In this document: one piece after another, positions 12,129 through 23,036 of the stretch
Numbering within the stretch: the first letter of the stretch is position 1
Layout: every line of letters begins with the position of its first letter
Source: Arcuatula senhousia
Lineage: Eukaryota > Mollusca > Bivalvia > Mytilida > Mytilidae
NCBI GenBank assembly: GCA_963971305.1
Contig: OZ020307.1
Span: 4,477,501-4,541,500, forward strand
Direction of reading: 5' to 3'
Length of the DNA stretch: 64,000 nucleotides
Notes under the pieces: model-generated
The model's database searches: none
What the model saw: only the letters and a program-made list of their open reading frames with translations
What the model was told of the DNA's origin: nothing
Program-made: the position numbers and the translations under genes

Positions 12129-15100
12129 CTGAAGTAAAAGGTTTATATGAATGAATATAAAGCAGCAAAATACAAGACATTATACAAATCTATGTTTAAG
12201 CTCGCTAGCTGTTTACCATTGTAAATTTCAAAATATGTTTTATCAATATTGATATTGACTCAAGTAAATAATTTATAGATTCTGTCTTATTAATCATTAT
12301 CAATTACAGTATCCATGAAGGCTATATCTGTATTCTTTACATTTTTAGATTATTGCAACTTTAATGAATCTTTTACACTTAACTTTCTAAAATACGTGTA
12401 ATCTTTTTGGTAAAGTATGCTTACAGACAAAGGTAGGGTTTTTATTTTACAATTGATTACAGATCTCGGGTCTCTGGTTGAAACTTTTCAAAACTCTTGC
12501 TTTATCCTTTTGATTTATGAATGTTTCAAGAAACAATTAATGCTAGTCCTTGGAAGGGGTGAAAAATAGTTGTCTCCTGTTTTGGAAGACCCATACCTAA
12601 AACAAAAATCAGTTTATTTTTTTCTTCCAAAAAGAACCTTTAGTAGACTGTGATAAGAGTAAGCTCAAGTTGGGTTGACACAAAGGCCACTATCACAAAA
12701 CACAAACTGGAGATGGTTTCATATCAGCCTATACTTGTTCCCTGATCTAGTATAAATAAGTCTATAGGTCATACCAAATATTTTTAGTCAATGTATCATT
12801 TTGGTGACTCCATGGTTTTGATCCGTAGATGGCTTCTCCATTAACACCTAGCCATTGTCCAAGCTGTCGTAATCTTTCTTCAAATATCGGCACAATGATT
12901 CCATCCTTGGTAGGTCCAATATTTATCAAAATATTTCCACCACAACTGAAAAGGGTATGTTAAAAAATTTTGTAATCATTCAATTATATTATTACACTGT
13001 TCTTATTATTAAAAAAAATCTATAAAGAAGTCACTAACTTCAATAGCAGGATCTGGTAAATTATCTATAGTCATTTAAAAAAAAAAGGAGCAACAACAAA
13101 TACTGAAACATGTAACTTTTTATCTGTATTTGGCTATTTTTGGTTAGGCTATATTTCCCCCATCTGAATATACAATGTACTGTGAAAAGGGACTATAAAT
13201 CCATTTTAATCTCAGAAAAAAACAAAAAGCAATTTGTAAATGAATTTCTGTTTTCAGATAGTGTAAAGTAACCAGATTTTAATGCAATATTTCATTTTTC
13301 AGACAGTTGGACACATTTTATCTATTTGTAATTATACTTTCACTAGTATCTATAAATGTATATTGTACAGTCAATCCTAAATTGATTACAAGTTACCTGA
13401 CAGTGGAGGCTATTTCAGATAACAAATCATACAGGGTAAGGAAATCAGAGATCCTAGCATTTCGTCTGTATCCCCAGGAATATCTGTCGATTGTCATAGC
13501 ATTCTCCCACTTTCTCTTCTGTAAAGTTCCTAAAATTATATAACCTTATTGTATTTCTAGTAATGAAAGTATTTGATTTGCCTGTTTTTACATTACCAAA
13601 CCCTAGCTGTGTTCATAATAAATTGTCACATCTTTTCCCTTGTTTACTGTTCAAAATCCTTCATCCTTCAGCTATTTCTTATGATAACCTCATTTTTCAT
13701 TATAAAATGGAATATAAACATGATGTGTGACAGGAATAAAATAGCTTTACACCATGAGTATCATAGTAAAGGACCGCCAGCTTCCCGAATTTTTTGTCGT
13801 AATTTTAAATAAAATATTATAGGAAAAATCACAGAAATACTTAAAAACACAATTTTAAAATTTCAAAAGTTGGCAGCCCTGATATTATGGTTGAAGCTAT
13901 AGGCAATAAGCTATAAGACACTGCAGCATGAAGTTGCTGAAAAAAAGAGACTAAAAATTTTGATGCTGAAGGCTGAAAGATAACAGTTAGCTCTAGTCAT
14001 TAGTTAAATTTCAACTTGATTTTCCCTTGTCAAAATTTGCATGTTGAAAACAAAAATTCTCAGGATTGTGTAAATTTTCAAATATTAACATTTTCTCTTC
14101 AATTTCATAGGAGCCCTGACTTTCTTTCAAATAAGGTTATAACCAAATGAGATTTCCGTCCGTTGATAGTTTTTTTAACATGAGTACCAAGTCTTGCATG
14201 TTAAATAAAAAAGCAAAAAAAAATAAATATCTTTGGACCGGAGAAATCATTTGAAGCAGTCCTGACTGATGTAAAACCTATAACCTGGATTATATTTGTC
14301 ATTACAGTTGAGAAATCCACCATGTTTACATCTGATGTTACTTCCCCATCTGTCGTTCACACAAACTGTGTCTTTTACAGGACTAAAAAGAATGTTAAGG
14401 TGTTCATGAAATCAGGCACTAGTATATCATTTACTTTTTGATTGTTGTTTGAATTGTGAATTGTAATTTATAATGAATAATAAGGCAATCAGCTTGCATG
14501 GTGTGAGCACAAAGTGACAAATAAACATTTTAATAGAATAAAAGACAAGGTACAGGTCATTTAACACTAATTACTGGTCAATACATAATTGTATATGTCC
14601 AAAGGTGTGAAATTGACAGCTTGGATTAGGACAGCCTTTTATTTAGTCTTGGACCTCCTCTTAATTATAAAAACGTAAAATATGATAATAAAATTGATCA
14701 GCTGCACCTAAAAACTGCAAAATTTTATCCCCGTCAATATGTCCCAATTCAAGAAAATGCGAAAATTAATACATTTACAGTAAACACACAGTTTCAGTAC
14801 TTGGATTCTAATATAAATCTTTGGTTGGTTTTAATCATTTGCATTACATGTGCAAGTATATTTATGTTTATTTGGTGCTCATAAAAAAGCACGTGCAGTG
14901 CCACTAGTTGCATTAAAGGTAGCTAGCTATTTTGGTAAGCCCATTGGTGTATGTAAAAACTATGAAGGTTGAGACACATAAACTTTTACTCTAAATCTCA
15001 ATATCAATGTTCTCCAATATCATATGAACTTATATACATGAGTTTTCAGCATGGCAAGAATCATCAGATTAAGATACCTATCATTATAGAGCCAAGCTAA

Positions 15101-18100
15101 AAAGTTAGTAGCATTCCAGTAAGTGTCTGTCGTCTCCCAGTCTCCGTCTGACCAAATGACATCAGGTTTATATGTATTCACCAACTCGTACAGCTCTGGC
15201 ATGGTCTTCCTCTGAAATAATAGGCTTATATTAACCTGTGGTGAAATCTCAAGTAATAAGATAAAATATTTATGTGTTTATATATGTAAATGAAAGACTA
15301 TTTACATCATAACTCTAAGTAACAATATACGGGTAGTCTAATTGAATATCAATTTCATCAATCTCGATAATTCAAAAACCATATCCTGTATCACACTCTT
15401 ATGACTCTTAGAACACATGAGTCTCTTAGTTATGGATTAAATTATAGCTAAGAGGGTGATCATTAATAAAGTAGATTGATCCCCTGAGAAAAGCATTGTA
15501 AGCTGGGGTTCAGCCTGTTCAAAGGGAAGTAATCCCCACTATCACTCTCTTGGGTATATGTTACTTGATAATTATACTGAATGATTTTAGTGTTTAACCC
15601 TCATACTTTCAATTTTATTTTGTGTGTATTTGCAATTTTGTTCCCTCAAAATATGATGCACTATAACGTAACTACATGTAAATAGATAAAATTAGGTTCC
15701 TCTGTCAGAGTTAAATATGCCCTTTTAATATAATTATCAATCATGTCAAATCTAGGCTTTGAATGAGCCTGTTGCATAGGAGGGTAACATTGAAAAGGTC
15801 AACACCCTCTGAAGCATGTGATATTTGAATGTTTCATTGTAAATTTTCATGTCATTGTGATTGATTCAGCTGTCATGATTGCATTACTTAAAATATCTTC
15901 TTATGAAAAAAAGGTACAAAAATGAACTACATGGTAAATGTAAATAAAAGTAACATGAAATGTCTGTCTGAGTGATATTGGTGCTTCAGGTAAAAATGGT
16001 AAATGATACTAATTTTGACATGCAATATTCAGAATATATCTATACATGTATCTGGTAAGTATAAATATTTGACACACTTTGTTGTACATAGTTACTTTTG
16101 ACAAAAATACCTGAACAAAGTCCTGTGATTTGAAGCCAGATGCTTTATCCTGTTCATACAATACCTGAACAAAGTCCTGTGATTTGAAGCCAGATGCTTT
16201 ATCTTGTTCATACAATACCTGAACAAACTCTTGTGACTTGAAGCCAGATGCTTTACCTTGTTCATACAATACCTGAACAAACTCTTGTGACTTGAAGCCA
16301 GATACTTTATCTTGTTCATACAATACCTGAACAAACTCTTGTGACTTGAAGCCAGATTCTTTATCTTGTTCCTACAATACCTGAACAAACTCTTGTGACT
16401 TGAAGCCAGATGCTTTATCTTGTTCGTACAATGGATTAAACCATTCCAGTAATGAATGATACAGTCCCAAGTGTAGCTTGGTTTTAGTCTTGATGGACGT
16501 CGCTAGTTCACCTGAAAAACATGGCATTGCAATTAAGTGAAATGTTACAAAGTTACATGGTTTTTATACTATAACATGAATAGGTATAAGTTAAACCCAC
16601 TAATACAGAAGTAAACAAAATGAAAAATTAATTAATTAGGACACAGATGCCCCTGCACCCAAAACAGGAAGTCTTACAGGTCTGAAAATCACTTAGGAAA
16701 TTTAGTCTGTGGTACCATGGAAGTAAATGACAGAACCACCTTGTTGAAATTTAAATCATTCTTACATACAATTTCTGAGAAAAACTGGTTGCCCCGTCCG
16801 AATCAGGAAGTAATGGTTTGACTGGCTTGAAAATTGCTTTATCCATACAATAGTGCTGAAAATTGCTTAATCCATACAATAGTGCTGAAAATTGCTAAAT
16901 CCATACAATAGTGCTGAAAATTACTTAATCCATACAATAGTGCTTAAAATTGCTTAATCCATACAATAGTGCTTAAAATTGCTAAATCCATACAATAGTG
17001 CTGAAAATTGCTTAATCCATACAATAGTGCTTAAAATTGCTTAATCCATACAATAGTGCTTAAAATTGCTAAATCCATACAATAGTGCTGAAAATTGCTT
17101 AATCCATACAATAGTGCTTAAAATTGCTTAATCCATACAATAGTGCTTAAAATTGCTTAGACCATACATTTTGTGAACCAAGGGACAATCAAAAGGAGAA
17201 AAAAGGAAACAGGGGCCTCATTAGAGGGCAGAGGCAAACTGCTAAGGGCAGGGCACAGTGTCCCTCTTGTTTGGCCTAGCTCAGACCCTATGACTTGTAC
17301 ATGTATATTTGTAAAAAAAATATAATTTCCTGAACATCTCAGAGGTATATAATATACAATTTTATTTGAAAGATTTATTTGTAAAAAATCAAAATCCATT
17401 TAATTTTTTAAATACTTTTCATAACTATCTACAAACCAACAAGATCTTTGTTAGGTCCTACATCCATAGCATTCCAATTCCAGGAATATTTTGATGGCCA
17501 ATTAGTAAATCCTTCATGATGCTTAGTTACCAAGACAATATATCTAATAAAAAAAGGTCATCGGAAAAAGGAATAAATAAATAAATATAGAGATACATCT
17601 GTACATGTATACAAATACAAATATTTCATTTTTATTTTTATTAGCACAATCTCATAGTAAAGCACATGGTTAAGATCCTAAAAAATCAAATAAATATACA
17701 TGTGAAAAACTTAAATTTATATTTCACTCTAAAAATAACTTCAAGATAGTTCCACTACTTCCAGTTTTTGCTTGCTCTTCTTAAAAGATATTTGATCTTT
17801 GTCAGGAAGAGGGTCTGTCTTTGGCATTTTAAGATTGGTTTTGAATGATATACACATTATATTTCTAATCAAGTGCTGATTGGACAACAGCAAGCAAGAA
17901 CCTCTGGTCACATTGAAGGCTGCTGGCTGTTTTCCATTGCAGATTTTTAAATTGCCCAATTATGTTGTAGGTTGTGCTGCTTACACTTATTCCACTCCTG
18001 TTTATCTTCTGATAATAATACAAATGTGAGTGTCTACATGTATGTGATTTATCAAAATGTAACATGACTTCACAAATTATTTCACAGTAATCAAGTGTTC

Positions 18101-18595
18101 CAACTTGTTGTTTTCCTGTATCACGGACTCTCCATGATACTGAAAATTATCAGGCAGATATGATCAAAGGGAAAAGCTGCTAATTACCAATAATTGTTAT
18201 TCTCAAAGTACTTGTAAGGTAAATGATTGTACATTGTACCTTGCACCAGAAGCATTGAAAATATCTGCCCATTGGTCACTGTTGTAAAATTCAGCCGTAA
18301 ATTGAGGTGCAAAGTCAGCATATGTAAACCCAGGTTTGTAGTTCCTGTTCATGAAGTCAACAATAGCAGGATTCTTTGTTGTTTTCCAATTATACCAAAA
18401 CCATTCAGAGCTGTAAGCTGGGACAGAAAACACTCCCCAGTGAATAAAAATTCCAATCTTGGCATCATCATACCACGATGGCAATGGACGAGAGTCTAGG
18501 GAATCCCAAGTAGGTTTATATCTAGCACCGACTGACAAATCGTTAAGATAAAATATCAAAAAGAAGGGTATAAAAAGAGAGATTTTCTTCTTCAT
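11873..18595 (-). CDS. FUCA1: Alpha-L-fucosidase (GH29), 8 exons, complete
   Basis: Hydrolyses terminal alpha-L-fucose from glycoproteins and glycolipids, normally in the lysosome or secreted. Eight exons join in frame to 461 residues, close to the usual length of animal enzymes: 18595-18240, 17543-17437, 16511-16381, 15211-15078, 14382-14285, 13529-13397, 12945-12775, 12128-11873, all with GT-AG introns. A hydrophobic leader (about residues 1-24) fits a signal peptide. GH29 landmarks in order: [10 protein letters not shown] (H52), [11 protein letters not shown] (H127-H128), [14 protein letters not shown], then IWSDGDWE, whose Asp (D220) aligns with the family's nucleophile, then [21 protein letters not shown] and [11 protein letters not shown] beta-sandwich-like C-terminal region follows. 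It is co-orthologous to vertebrate FUCA1/FUCA2, so the symbol marks the family only. Odd feature: exon 3 ends in a tandemly amplified splice donor. Confidence 0.93.
12775..12945 (-). CDS. FUCA1: Fucosidase exon 7
   Basis: Acceptor TTTTCAG|TTGTGG, donor ATATTTG|GTATGA. Encodes [16 protein letters not shown], then [20 protein letters not shown] and the NDTLTKNIW end that leads into the C-terminal domain. Confidence 0.92.
13397..13529 (-). CDS. FUCA1: Fucosidase exon 6
   Basis: Acceptor TTTTAG|GAACTT, donor GTCAG|GTAACT. Encodes [20 protein letters not shown] followed by [19 protein letters not shown], the conserved loop after the active-site barrel strands. Confidence 0.92.
14285..14382 (-). 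CDS. FUCA1: Fucosidase exon 5
   Basis: Acceptor CTTTTTAG|TCCTGT, donor AATCCAG|GTTATAG. Encodes [20 protein letters not shown] then [14 protein letters not shown], a standard GH29 block. Confidence 0.92.
15078..15211 (-). CDS. FUCA1: Fucosidase exon 4 (catalytic nucleophile)
   Basis: Acceptor TTTCAG|AGGAAGACC, donor AATGATAG|GTATCT. Encodes [20 protein letters not shown] followed by DGDWE; the Asp after IWS is the expected nucleophile (D220). N-glycosylation sequon N-A-T follows in the TYWNATNF stretch. Confidence 0.92.
16111..16434 (-). repeat. 54-bp minisatellite built from the fucosidase exon 3/intron 3 boundary, 6 copies
   Basis: Six head-to-tail 54-bp units at 16111, 16165, 16219, 16273, 16327 and 16381. 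The 16381-16434 unit is the coding end of exon 3. Each other unit repeats the last 51 exon bases plus the first three intron bases (GTA), so each recreates the donor CAG|GTA. The unit length is a multiple of three, and units read [14 protein letters not shown](E/D)FVQ. The unit next to the exon (16327-16380) has TAG in place of TAT. Confidence 0.95.
16381..16511 (-). CDS. FUCA1: Fucosidase exon 3 (donor lies in a tandem repeat)
   Basis: Acceptor TTTTCAG|GTGAACTAGC. Encodes [23 protein letters not shown] and ends ..FKSQEFVQ at 16381 with donor CAG|GTATTG. This is the only one of six copies of the donor that gives a full-length frame, because the next repeat unit carries an in-frame TAG. Confidence 0.88.
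16828..17159. repeat. 29-bp minisatellite, ~11 copies, fucosidase intron 2
   Basis: Unit approximately TGAAAATTGCTTAATCCATA followed by CAATAGTGC, with a TGAA/TTAA alternation between copies. It directly follows a 'CAGGAAGT..CTGAAAATTG' dispersed repeat (16650-16827), from whose last bases the array seems to have grown. Confidence 0.93.
17437..17543 (-). CDS. FUCA1: Fucosidase exon 2
   Basis: Acceptor TTATTAG|ATATATTG, donor CTTGTTG|GTTTGT. Encodes [20 protein letters not shown] and onward to NKDLVG, the His-His substrate-binding segment of GH29. Too short to show as a long ORF; found by family similarity. Confidence 0.92.
18240..18595 (-). CDS. FUCA1: Fucosidase exon 1 (residues 1-118, phase 2 end)
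   Basis: ATG at 18595, signal peptide, then the GH29 N-terminal block with [18 protein letters not shown]. Donor reads GCAAG|GTACAA on the minus strand. The ORF runs on past the donor into intron sequence, so the open frame overstates the exon. Confidence 0.92.
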
Positions 18596-18625
18596 GGTTG
18601 TTGATATTTTTTTTTAGTTCGCCGG

Positions 18626-18653
18626 TCACATGATAGGTTTCAGGTCACATGAC
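18626..18653 (-). promoter_or_regulatory. Paired TCACATGA E/M-box motifs upstream of the fucosidase start
   Basis: TCACATGA at 18626-18633 and GTCACATGAC at 18644-18653, 31 and 49 bases upstream of the ATG. MITF/TFE-type bHLH-Zip factors are known to bind TCATGTGA (the reverse complement), and TFEB's CLEAR site GTCACGTGAC differs from the second copy by one base. These factors drive lysosomal genes, which fits an alpha-fucosidase. Function here is inferred. Confidence 0.4.
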
Positions 18654-20090
18654 TCAGGTTGTCTAATGGAAAGAACATACAACCGGGCCCGTCGTATGAA
18701 AACAAATATACTTTGATACTTTTGAATCTAACTAAGAAAAACAAGCAATAAAAAAAAGAAATTTTACTTATAAATTCGAAAAAAATATCAAATAGTGAAA
18801 AAGAAGAATGAAGAAGAGAAAATGGAGAAGAAATTTACACACCATGGTGACAGAAGTGAGTAAACTGAGAAAATTAAAACTAAAGTTTAGTTTAGTTATC
18901 TCAGGAGTAAATTACTAACATTTTCCTATTACTTTCTAACTCGAATAATTCAAGCCCTTTCCGTCTTCACATACTTATATAATGTAGCAACTACAGGGAG
19001 TGAAAGAAATATAACAACTGTATGATTCGGGTTTAAATGGAAGGGGATATCCGCCACAAATATTTTCATTTGTTCTTTGTTAATGTGTAGATTTGCAATC
19101 CCTTACATGTCCAATTATTTCTTTCTTCAGTGTAAATTTGTCAATTATTTATTTGAGAAGTACATTTTCCCACTTGGTAGCCTGTATTTACCATGTGTTT
19201 TATTAATTTCATGTAGTTTCGTTCATGGGTACTTAACTGCTTTTATAATGGTTAATTTGTTCTTTGTGTATTAGTCAATTATTTCTCTCTCAAAGCTAGT
19301 TTACAATTATCTTTTTTTCGCGTATTGTGACTCCTGAACTTAATTATTCGTTATTTGTATTTATATTTTTTTTATATTGTGTGATGACGGTTAGGTGTGA
19401 AATTAAGGTACCATAAAAGTCAAGAATTAGGACATACACAAATCAGTTTCAAATGTCAATATCTACTACTAAGATATCTACCTTAATTTATAGAATTATG
19501 AATTAAAATTTAACGCCTCATGAATTAAAATTTAGCGCCTCGTACATTTCTTATTTTTGTCCAAATGAACATGAAAATAAAGATTTTGGTGAAAGTTTGC
19601 TTCTTGACATTGCACTCTCTAAAATAATTCTACAGCTTTCATAAAACCTTAATATTTTGTGCTAAATTTTATGCTTATAGGTCGATATTGATTATACTGA
19701 GGTGCTCCCAGTCTGAGAATTGTTATGATTGTTTGTTAGTAAAGAGATATTGCAAAATTTGTACATAGGCGAGTAAAAGTCAGGCACACCCCGATTTTTA
19801 TTTCGAAAATTTCTTTGTTTATGAATGGAATAAAAAATCCAAAATTGGAAGCACCTTAATATGATCAATATTGATCCATTAGCATAATTTTTTCAAATAT
19901 GATAAAGCTTTGGAATTCTTTGAGAAACGTATGATTTCCAAAAAATAACTTTCATCAAATCTTCATTTATTTTATTATTTAGACAAAAAAATAGGAATGG
20001 TGTGATAAACTATACATGGAATTTAAGATATTCACTAAGTTTCATTTTAGAATTTGATACATAATTAAGAAAATATTAGCATTTGTTAAT

Positions 20091-20650
20091 TTGGGGGCAT
20101 TTCAATTGAGCGAATTTGAAAATGACCAATGTTTTCATTTGAGTGAATTGTTGTATTTAAAAGCAAATAGTTTTTCCTCGTAAATGAAGGTAAATTAATA
20201 TATATAAAATGTATACTAAAAAGTGTGTGATCACAATCCGAACGTTGGGATAATATAATAAAAACAAAAATAATAATAATTTCAATCTCTGTATTAATTC
20301 ATAGATGATACATTCACCACAAGCGCTTTCAATGCTTCATGCATATCTTCAGGTGGATATTGTTTATAAAATAATGTATATTTTTATAGACAATATCCAT
20401 AACTTTTATTTCAGTTTGAATCTGACAATGTTTTATTCTTCAATATAAACACATTGTTTGTAATTTGTCTTATCTATATGTAATTTACCAAAATGGTCGT
20501 CATAATTACCTGTAAAACAAAATTTACCTATAATTTACCTCTATGAAAATTCGCTCTAATGTTTTTTTCTCTCGCCCAAATGAAACTATTTTTTGCTCTA
20601 TTGTTTTGTTTAATTGAAATGTCAATTAGCTCAAATGAAGTGCGCCGGTT
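20091..20650. mobile_element. Possible ~560-bp MITE with imperfect TIRs
   Basis: Left GGGGGCATTTCAATTGAGCG AATTTGA; right, reverse-complemented, GGCGCACTTCATTTGAGCTA ATTGACA. The ends are similar over ~27 bp with several mismatches. No target duplication could be fixed. 18660-20090 holds no gene or repeat that I can recognise. Confidence 0.4.
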
Positions 20651-20654
20651 TATT

Positions 20655-21480
20655 GATATATGTATACGTCCTAAATTTTGACGTAGCTATAGTCTTTTTA
20701 AGACGTGTCTTTAAGTATATTCTGTTTTTAGACGTGTCTATAAGTACATTCTATTTAAGACGTGTCTTTAAGTGTATTTTGCTCTAAGACATAAAGTAAA
20801 TGTATAATTCGTATGCTTTAAGACGTGTGTCTTTAAATACAATCTGTTGTAAGACATGTCCATAAGTATAATCTGTTTTAAGACGTGTCTTAAAGTAAAT
20901 ATGTTTTAAGAGGTGTCTTTGAGTGTAATCTGCGTTAAAACATGTCTATAAGTATAACATTTTTGAAGATCATTAAGTAAGGTCTGTTTCAGATGTGTCA
21001 TTAAGTAAGGTCTGTTTCAGATGTGTCATTAAGGATGACCTGTTTAAAGACGTGTTTATAAGTTTCATCTATTTAAAGACGTGTCTTTAAGTTTAATCTG
21101 TGTTTTTATGACGTGTGCCTTTATGTATAATCTGTTTGAAGACATGCCTATGAGTATAATCAGTTCCAAGACATGACTATAAGTATAATCTGTTTTAAGA
21201 TGTCTCTTTAGGTATACTTTGTTTTAAGACGTGACTTTAAGTATAATCTGTGTTTCAAGACACGTCTTTAATCATAAATCTGTTTCAGGCGTGTCTTTAA
21301 GTATAATCTGTTCTAAGACGCGTCTATAAGTATAATCTTTTTAAAGACATGTCTTTTAGTATAGTATGTTTTAAGATGTGTCTATATATATATAATCTGT
21401 TTTGAGACGTGTCTGTAAGTTTAATCTGCTATTAAACATTTCAATAAGTATAATATGTTTAAAAATGTGTATAAAGTTTT
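20655..21480 (+). repeat. 29-bp minisatellite, left part
   Basis: Degenerate units of about AAGACGTGTCTTTAAGTATA ATCTGTTTT, some 28 copies with much variation. The same unit resumes at 28444, so one array has been split. Confidence 0.9.
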
Positions 21481-21491
21481 AATAAATGATT

Positions 21492-21762
21492 ATCCTAAGA
21501 GCCATCACACTCCAAGTAACTAGATTGTATTAGTATTGGAGGTGAAAATTTGAGGAGCATCCAGTTCCTGGAGTGTGAAACACTGGTCAAATAAAACAGG
21601 GTGGGGCGGTGGGAAAAATTACAGATTCATAACCACAACCATAGTCATAGCCACAGCTTAATCGAGAGAAAAGAATCACTTTCAATCCATAACCTGACTG
21701 CGTTTCGAAGAATGATTTAAATTGATAGATCTCGTGACTTCTCGTGTGATGTCGCTTAGGAT
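21492..21762. mobile_element. 271-bp MITE, TIR ATCCTAAGMGMCATCACAC, 8-bp target duplication
   Basis: Ends ATCCTAAGAGCCATCACAC and GTGTGATGTCGCTTAGGAT are inverted with two mismatches. AAATGATT flanks it on both sides (21484-21491 and 21763-21770). An 8-bp duplication suits the hAT superfamily; no coding region. Confidence 0.75.
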
Positions 21763-22375
21763 AAATGATTATCCTAAGAGCCATCACACTCCAAGTAACT
21801 AGATTGTATTAGTATTGGAGGTGAAAATTTGATACGCAATAATCATCCTTTGTTATGTGAAATCAGTAACTATTTCACACTCACCACAAAATCCCCAAAA
21901 CTCAAAACTCAAAACTCACCCAAACTTGTATCTTAAATATGTCTAGCCAATATACAAAAGTAAATTTTGAATACAATCCTGAAAATTACCCATAAATTGA
22001 CCTACAATGTGTATTCATTTGATTAACATGCAACTGTATACCAAATATCAACATTGTAGACGATAAAGAGATGTGAGATAGGCATACGCAACGCAACCAC
22101 CCCAAAACAAAATCATAAAAGGAAAACAGCTAACAGTCACCAAGATTACCAGATCACCGGTCACCGATCGCCGTCTTGCGTTGGCCCGACTAAGACTAAA
22201 AATTTTATACACAAGGTTGAACACCACTGCCAAAAATTATCACCGAGACAGACGACATATGAAATGTACCATTATCTATTCGCATAAATAGACTAGAAAA
22301 AAAAAAAACATTAACATATAGCCAAAGGAGCAAGAACCCTTATAGTCAGTAGACCATGTAGGGGTGTATATGTAG

Positions 22376-23036
22376 ATGATATCTTCCTGGAATAGACCAG
22401 TACTGATGCTTATGAAAACAGCCTACCAAATATCAAAGATATGTCATAAACGCCAACGCTATTTGTTAAACGGACAGAAGAGTATGCCAAATCAGTATAC
22501 AAAAATTCCTAAGTCAGCAGTAGACCGTGCAATATATATATCACCTGCCTGTATACCCAATATCTATACTTTTCAAGCCATTCAATGTACACAAAATCAT
22601 TTCAAAATGTTTTCCGCCTGAAAAAAGACCTAAGGTTATCGAGTCACTAGAGCGTGAAAATGGGGTCAAGGTCACACGGCATGGTAGACCATAACCTCAA
22701 CTGTCTGTTTACTCAATATCTGATTCCTAGCTTTTATATCACCAAGTAATTCATTGTCCACAAAAAACCTTATAAAAAAGTTCACGGCCTGAAAAACGAC
22801 CTAAGTTCAGAGTCACTGGAGCGTGAAAATGGGGTCAATATCACACGGCATTGTGACAGTTGCGTAGACCATAACCTTAACTGTCTGTATACCCAATATC
22901 AGATGCCTAGCAATTATACTTTTCAAGCAATTCAAGCAGTTTTCATTGTCCAAAAAAGTCTTACAAAAAGTTTACGACACCACCGCCGGAAAGTAATACC
23001 TAGGTCTTGCTATTCGTCGCAGGTGAGACAAAAACT
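22376..23036 (+). repeat. Diverged relative of the 174-bp-repeat element
   Basis: Two to three ~170-bp units containing GAGTCACTGGAGCGTGAAAA, TGGGGTCAA and TCACACGGCATTG, then CACCGCCGGAAAGTAATACC and GCAGGTGAGACAAAAA. The end has the same architecture (GCC stretch, GTAAAGTAA-like segment, GCAGGYGAGAC terminus) as the four clear copies, so it is probably an older subfamily. Confidence 0.6.

Noticed and set aside
16009..16388. Two minus-strand ORFs over the exon 3 array as separate repeat proteins
   Set aside because: They are the amplified end of fucosidase exon 3, not independent genes; the in-frame TAG separates them from the real exon.
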